8,676 nucleotides of DNA, taken from positions 1-8,676 of the forward strand of contig JAZPZL010000027.1 of the NCBI GenBank assembly GCA_045544655.1, written 5' to 3'. The DNA is from RGIG5579 sp045544655 (GTDB taxonomy: Bacteria; Bacillota; Clostridia; Oscillospirales; SIG627). Position numbers and translations under genes: made by a program. Each line of letters begins with the position of its first letter. Position 1 is the stretch's first letter. Under the pieces are notes generated by a model. That model saw only the letters and a program-made list of their open reading frames with translations. It was not told the DNA's origin and searched no databases. Shown piece after piece: positions 6,018 to 8,676 of the stretch.

Positions 6018-7133
6018 CTATATCAATTCCGTAATGATCTCATTGGAAACGAAGAAGCCTGACGGGGTCAGCGCGAAGCCTTCTTTCGTAGAAATACAAA
6101 GTCCGTGCTTTTCCCAAAGCAAAAACTTACTGCGAATCCGATCGAGAGTGCCTTTGTCGGCAAGTCGTGCAAGGTGCGCCAACGAAATGCCCTCTCTCGT
6201 GCGGAGGGACAGCATCAAATACTCGGTCAAAACGTCCTCGGCACTCAAGCACTCCGCTTCAGACAAGCGATCCGCGGGATTTTGAGCGCAGATGAATTCC
6301 TCCACACCGTCCAGCATATAAAATCGCTTTCCGTTTATCAGAGAATGGGCGCCCGGACCGATCCCCAGATAATCTCCCCCCGTCCAATACACCAGATTGT
6401 GACGGGAGCGATAGCCTTTTTTCGCGGCGTTTGAGATCTCGTAATGCTCAAAGCCGTTTTCCTCCAAAACTGCGGAGGCGGCAAGATACATTTCCCGCAC
6501 CGTTTCATCCTCGGGCAAGAGATGACGGGAAGCGTAAAGAGGAACGGTTCCCGACAGGGTCAGCAAATAGAATGAAATATGCTTCGGTTCAAGGCTCAAG
6601 GCCCTCTTGAGACTTTCCAGAAAGCTCCCGACGCTTTGATTCGGCAGACCGTACATCAGATCCAGGCTGATATTTTCAAAGCCCTGCTTCCGCGCAAGGG
6701 TTACCCCTCGCTCCACGGAATCGAAGCGATGCAGTCTCCCCAAGGTCGAAAGTTCCTCGTCCTTTGCAGACTGCATTCCGAAGCTGATGCGGTTTACGCC
6801 CGCATTACGAAATGCCTGCAGGATCTGCGGCGTGGTGGATTCCGGATTCATTTCCGCCGTAATTTCAGCGTCCTGAGAGACGGTAAAATTCTTTCGCAAG
6901 GACGAAAAGATCTCCACGATCCCATCGGGCGTTGCAAGACTTGGCGTACCGCCGCCCAAATAGACGGTCTCCACCTGAGAATCCTGCACCATAGGCGAAA
7001 AAACGGAAAAGCTTTTCGCCAAAGCCTTTTCATAGGCGGGAATCAGCTCTTGACGGGGCAAGGAGTAAAAATCGCAATACCTGCACTTTGCCTTGCAAAA
7101 GGGAAAATGCAAATACAGACTCAGCTTATTCAT
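6018..7133 (-). CDS. hemW: Radical SAM heme chaperone HemW
   Basis: HemW is a radical-SAM protein related to coproporphyrinogen III dehydrogenase HemN but acting as a heme-binding chaperone that delivers heme to respiratory proteins. The 371-residue length fits. The cluster motif CxxxCxxC is at Cys13, Cys17 and Cys20, followed by Asp-Phe; Phe22 stands where HemN has a fourth cysteine, which separates HemW from HemN. YLGGGTPSLA follows at about 58-67, then AEMNPES, NRISFGMQS and SLDLMYGLPNQ, with the HemW-type C-terminal domain (GPGAHS, RTREGIS). The start codon lies inside the end of lepA (ATGAATAA, 8-base overlap) with no clear ribosome site, so coupling to lepA translation is likely. The lepA-hemW pair is a known Firmicutes arrangement in which hrcA and heat-shock genes often follow; here a lipoprotein gene follows instead. 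Confidence 0.94.
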   Translation of the reverse strand: MNKLSLYLHFPFCKAKCRYCDFYSLPRQELIPAYEKALAKSFSVFSPMVQDSQVETVYLGGGTPSLATPDGIVEIFSSLRKNFTVSQDAEITAEMNPESTTPQILQAFRNAGVNRISFGMQSAKDEELSTLGRLHRFDSVERGVTLARKQGFENISLDLMYGLPNQSVGSFLESLKRALSLEPKHISFYLLTLSGTVPLYASRHLLPEDETVREMYLAASAVLEENGFEHYEISNAAKKGYRSRHNLVYWTGGDYLGIGPGAHSLINGKRFYMLDGVEEFICAQNPADRLSEAECLSAEDVLTEYLMLSLRTREGISLAHLARLADKGTLDRIRSKFLLWEKHGLCISTKEGFALTPSGFFVSNEIITELI

Positions 7134-8676
7134 CCAGCTTCAATACCGCCATAAACGCCTCCTGAGGAACCTCTACGGAACCGAGAGAGCGCATCTTCTT
7201 CTTGCCTTCCTTCTGCTTTTCCAGAAGCTTCTTCTTACGGGTAATGTCACCGCCGTAGCACTTGGCAAGCACGTCTTTACGCATTGCCTTTACCGTTTCA
7301 CGGGCAATGACTCTTCCGCCGATCGCCGCCTGAACGGGGATCTCAAACAACTGGCGGGGAATATTCTCCTTCAGCTTTTCAGCGATCCTGCGGGCTCTGG
7401 CGTAAGCCTTATCACTGTGAACGATAAAGGACAGAGCATCCACGATGTCGCCGTTGAGCAAAATATCCAGCTTCACCAGCTTGGAGGGAACGTAGGTCGT
7501 ATCGCTGTAGTCAAAGGAGGCATAGCCCTTACTGCGAGACTTCAATGCATCGAAAAAGTCGTACACGATCTCGTTGAGGGGCAGGTTGTAATGCAGCTCG
7601 GTACGGGTGGGAGTGATATATTTCATATCCACGAATTCACCGCGCCGATCCTGACACAGATCCATAATACCGCCAACGAACTCTACGGGCGTGATAATGC
7701 TGGCGCGAACGACGGGCTCGTACGCGGTAGCAATGTTCTCCACTGCAGGATAGTTGGTAGGATTGTCAATGAAAACGTTCTCGCCGTCCGTCAGCTCCAA
7801 TTTGTAAATAACGCTGGGTGCGGTCGTGATCAGATCCAGATTGAATTCCCTCTCCAGGCGTTCCTGGATCACCTCCATGTGCAAAAGACCCAAAAAACCG
7901 CATCGGAAACCAAAGCCGAGTGCAGCACTGGTCTCAGGCTCAAAGGAAAGGGCGGCATCGTTCAGACGAAGCTTTTCAAGTGCTTCGCGAAGGTCGTTGT
8001 ATCTGGCACCGTCTGCGGGGTAAATACCCGAAAACACTACGGGCAAAGCCTTTTTAAAGCCTTCAAAGGGTTCTTCGGTGGGATGCTCAGCCAAGGTAAT
8101 GGTATCACCCACGCGGGTCTCCTCCAAGGTCTTAATGGAAGCGGTCAGATAACCTACCTGACCGGAAACCAAGGTCTTGCAAGAAGAGTAGCCAAAGGTC
8201 TTCATGGTGCCCACTTCCGTCACGTCGAATTCCGCGCCCGTATTCATCATACGGATGCGATCTCCCACAGAAAGGGTGCCTTCAAACAGTCTGAAGTATA
8301 CGATAATGCCCTTATAAGCATCGTAAAAGGAATCGAAGATCAACGCCTTGCAGGGACGGTCGGGATACGTTTTGGGCTGGGGAATATATTCTACGATCCC
8401 TTCCAGAACCGCTTCGATATTCAAGCCCGTTTTTGCAGAAACGCAAGGCGCGTAATCTGCGGGAATGCCGATCACGTCCTCAATTTCCGCTTTCACCTTT
8501 TCCGGATCTGCGGCGGGTAGATCCACCTTATTGATTACGGGGAGCAGCTCCAGATTGTGATCCACTGCAAGATAGGCATTGGCAAGGGTCTGCGCTTGAA
8601 TTCCCTGGGTGGAATCCACCACCAAAAGAGCCCCCTCGCAGGCACTGAGGGAACGGGAAACCTCGTAGTTAAAGTC
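7126..8676 (-). CDS. lepA: Elongation factor 4 (LepA), 5' end outside window
   Basis: LepA/EF-4 is a ribosome-bound GTPase that resembles EF-G and is proposed to act on stalled or mistranslocated ribosomes or in ribosome assembly. The window holds the last 516 residues. By comparison with the E. coli protein about 82 residues are missing, including the P-loop, switch I and DTPGH. The visible part opens with DFNYEVSRSLSACEGALLVVD. It then has the G4 motif NKVDL, the G5 motif SAKTG, beta-barrel domain II, domain III with ALGFGFRCGFLGLLHMEVIQERLEREF, an EF-G domain V-like part with RGYASFDY, and the LepA-specific C-terminal domain ending AKCYGGDITRKKKLLEKQKEGKKKM. The reading frame is open to the window edge, so an internal TTG at 8625 is not the start. 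The end overlaps hemW by 8 bases. No residue anomaly was seen. Confidence 0.97.
   Translation of the reverse strand, partial: DFNYEVSRSLSACEGALLVVDSTQGIQAQTLANAYLAVDHNLELLPVINKVDLPAADPEKVKAEIEDVIGIPADYAPCVSAKTGLNIEAVLEGIVEYIPQPKTYPDRPCKALIFDSFYDAYKGIIVYFRLFEGTLSVGDRIRMMNTGAEFDVTEVGTMKTFGYSSCKTLVSGQVGYLTASIKTLEETRVGDTITLAEHPTEEPFEGFKKALPVVFSGIYPADGARYNDLREALEKLRLNDAALSFEPETSAALGFGFRCGFLGLLHMEVIQERLEREFNLDLITTAPSVIYKLELTDGENVFIDNPTNYPAVENIATAYEPVVRASIITPVEFVGGIMDLCQDRRGEFVDMKYITPTRTELHYNLPLNEIVYDFFDALKSRSKGYASFDYSDTTYVPSKLVKLDILLNGDIVDALSFIVHSDKAYARARRIAEKLKENIPRQLFEIPVQAAIGGRVIARETVKAMRKDVLAKCYGGDITRKKKLLEKQKEGKKKMRSLGSVEVPQEAFMAVLKLDE

Noticed and set aside
7093..8520. 475-codon open frame on the plus strand opposite lepA
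   Set aside because: It lies wholly antisense to an unmistakable lepA, has no family-like motifs and no ribosome site was noted. Long antisense frames arise when the real gene avoids codons whose complements are stops.
1..8676. A hidden defence system, CRISPR array, mobile element or RNA gene
   Set aside because: Coding genes with known families fill almost the whole window, no spaced direct repeats or transposase/integrase motifs were seen, and the gaps are too short for tRNA or rRNA genes apart from the recA promoter gap, which shows no tRNA-like fold.

Overview
The window is a stretch of ordinary bacterial core genome with every supported gene on the minus strand, so transcription runs from high to low coordinates. 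The genes are close together and mostly of housekeeping type. Low-GC Gram-positive features dominate: strong AGGAGG-like ribosome binding sites, lepA next to hemW, a DUF1385 (YqhQ-type) gene just upstream of prmC, a long clostridial-type PRPP synthetase, and a lipoprotein with a short Firmicutes-like signal peptide. This points to a member of the Clostridia, perhaps an uncultured gut lineage. That placement is inferred from gene content and protein style, not from a database search.

In the direction of transcription there are two groups. The first (8676 down to 3567) is lepA (5' end outside the window), hemW, a PsbP-like lipoprotein gene, a DUF1385 membrane protein gene and prmC. The joints are tight: an 8-base overlap, a 19-base gap, an 8- or 9-base gap and a 4-base ATGA overlap. 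This group probably forms one operon concerned with translation quality (LepA back-translocation, PrmC methylation of release factors), heme delivery (HemW) and two envelope proteins of unknown job.

A 113-base gap (3454-3566) separates it from the second group. The gap holds the only convincing promoter in the window, with an extended -10, and a perfect 12-bp inverted repeat. The second group (3453 down to 1) is recA, a long-form ribose-phosphate pyrophosphokinase gene, recX and rimO (3' end outside the window). RecA and its modulator RecX belong together in homologous recombination; the PRPP synthetase lies between them, and rimO (methylthiolation of ribosomal protein S12) follows 10 bases after recX.

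No RNA gene, CRISPR array, insertion sequence, phage gene or novel multi-gene system was seen. No stretch over 300 bases lacks a gene. The points most worth a second look are the recA control region (inverted repeat, no LexA-type box), the atypical PRPP synthetase placed between recA and recX, and the two poorly understood envelope genes between hemW and prmC.
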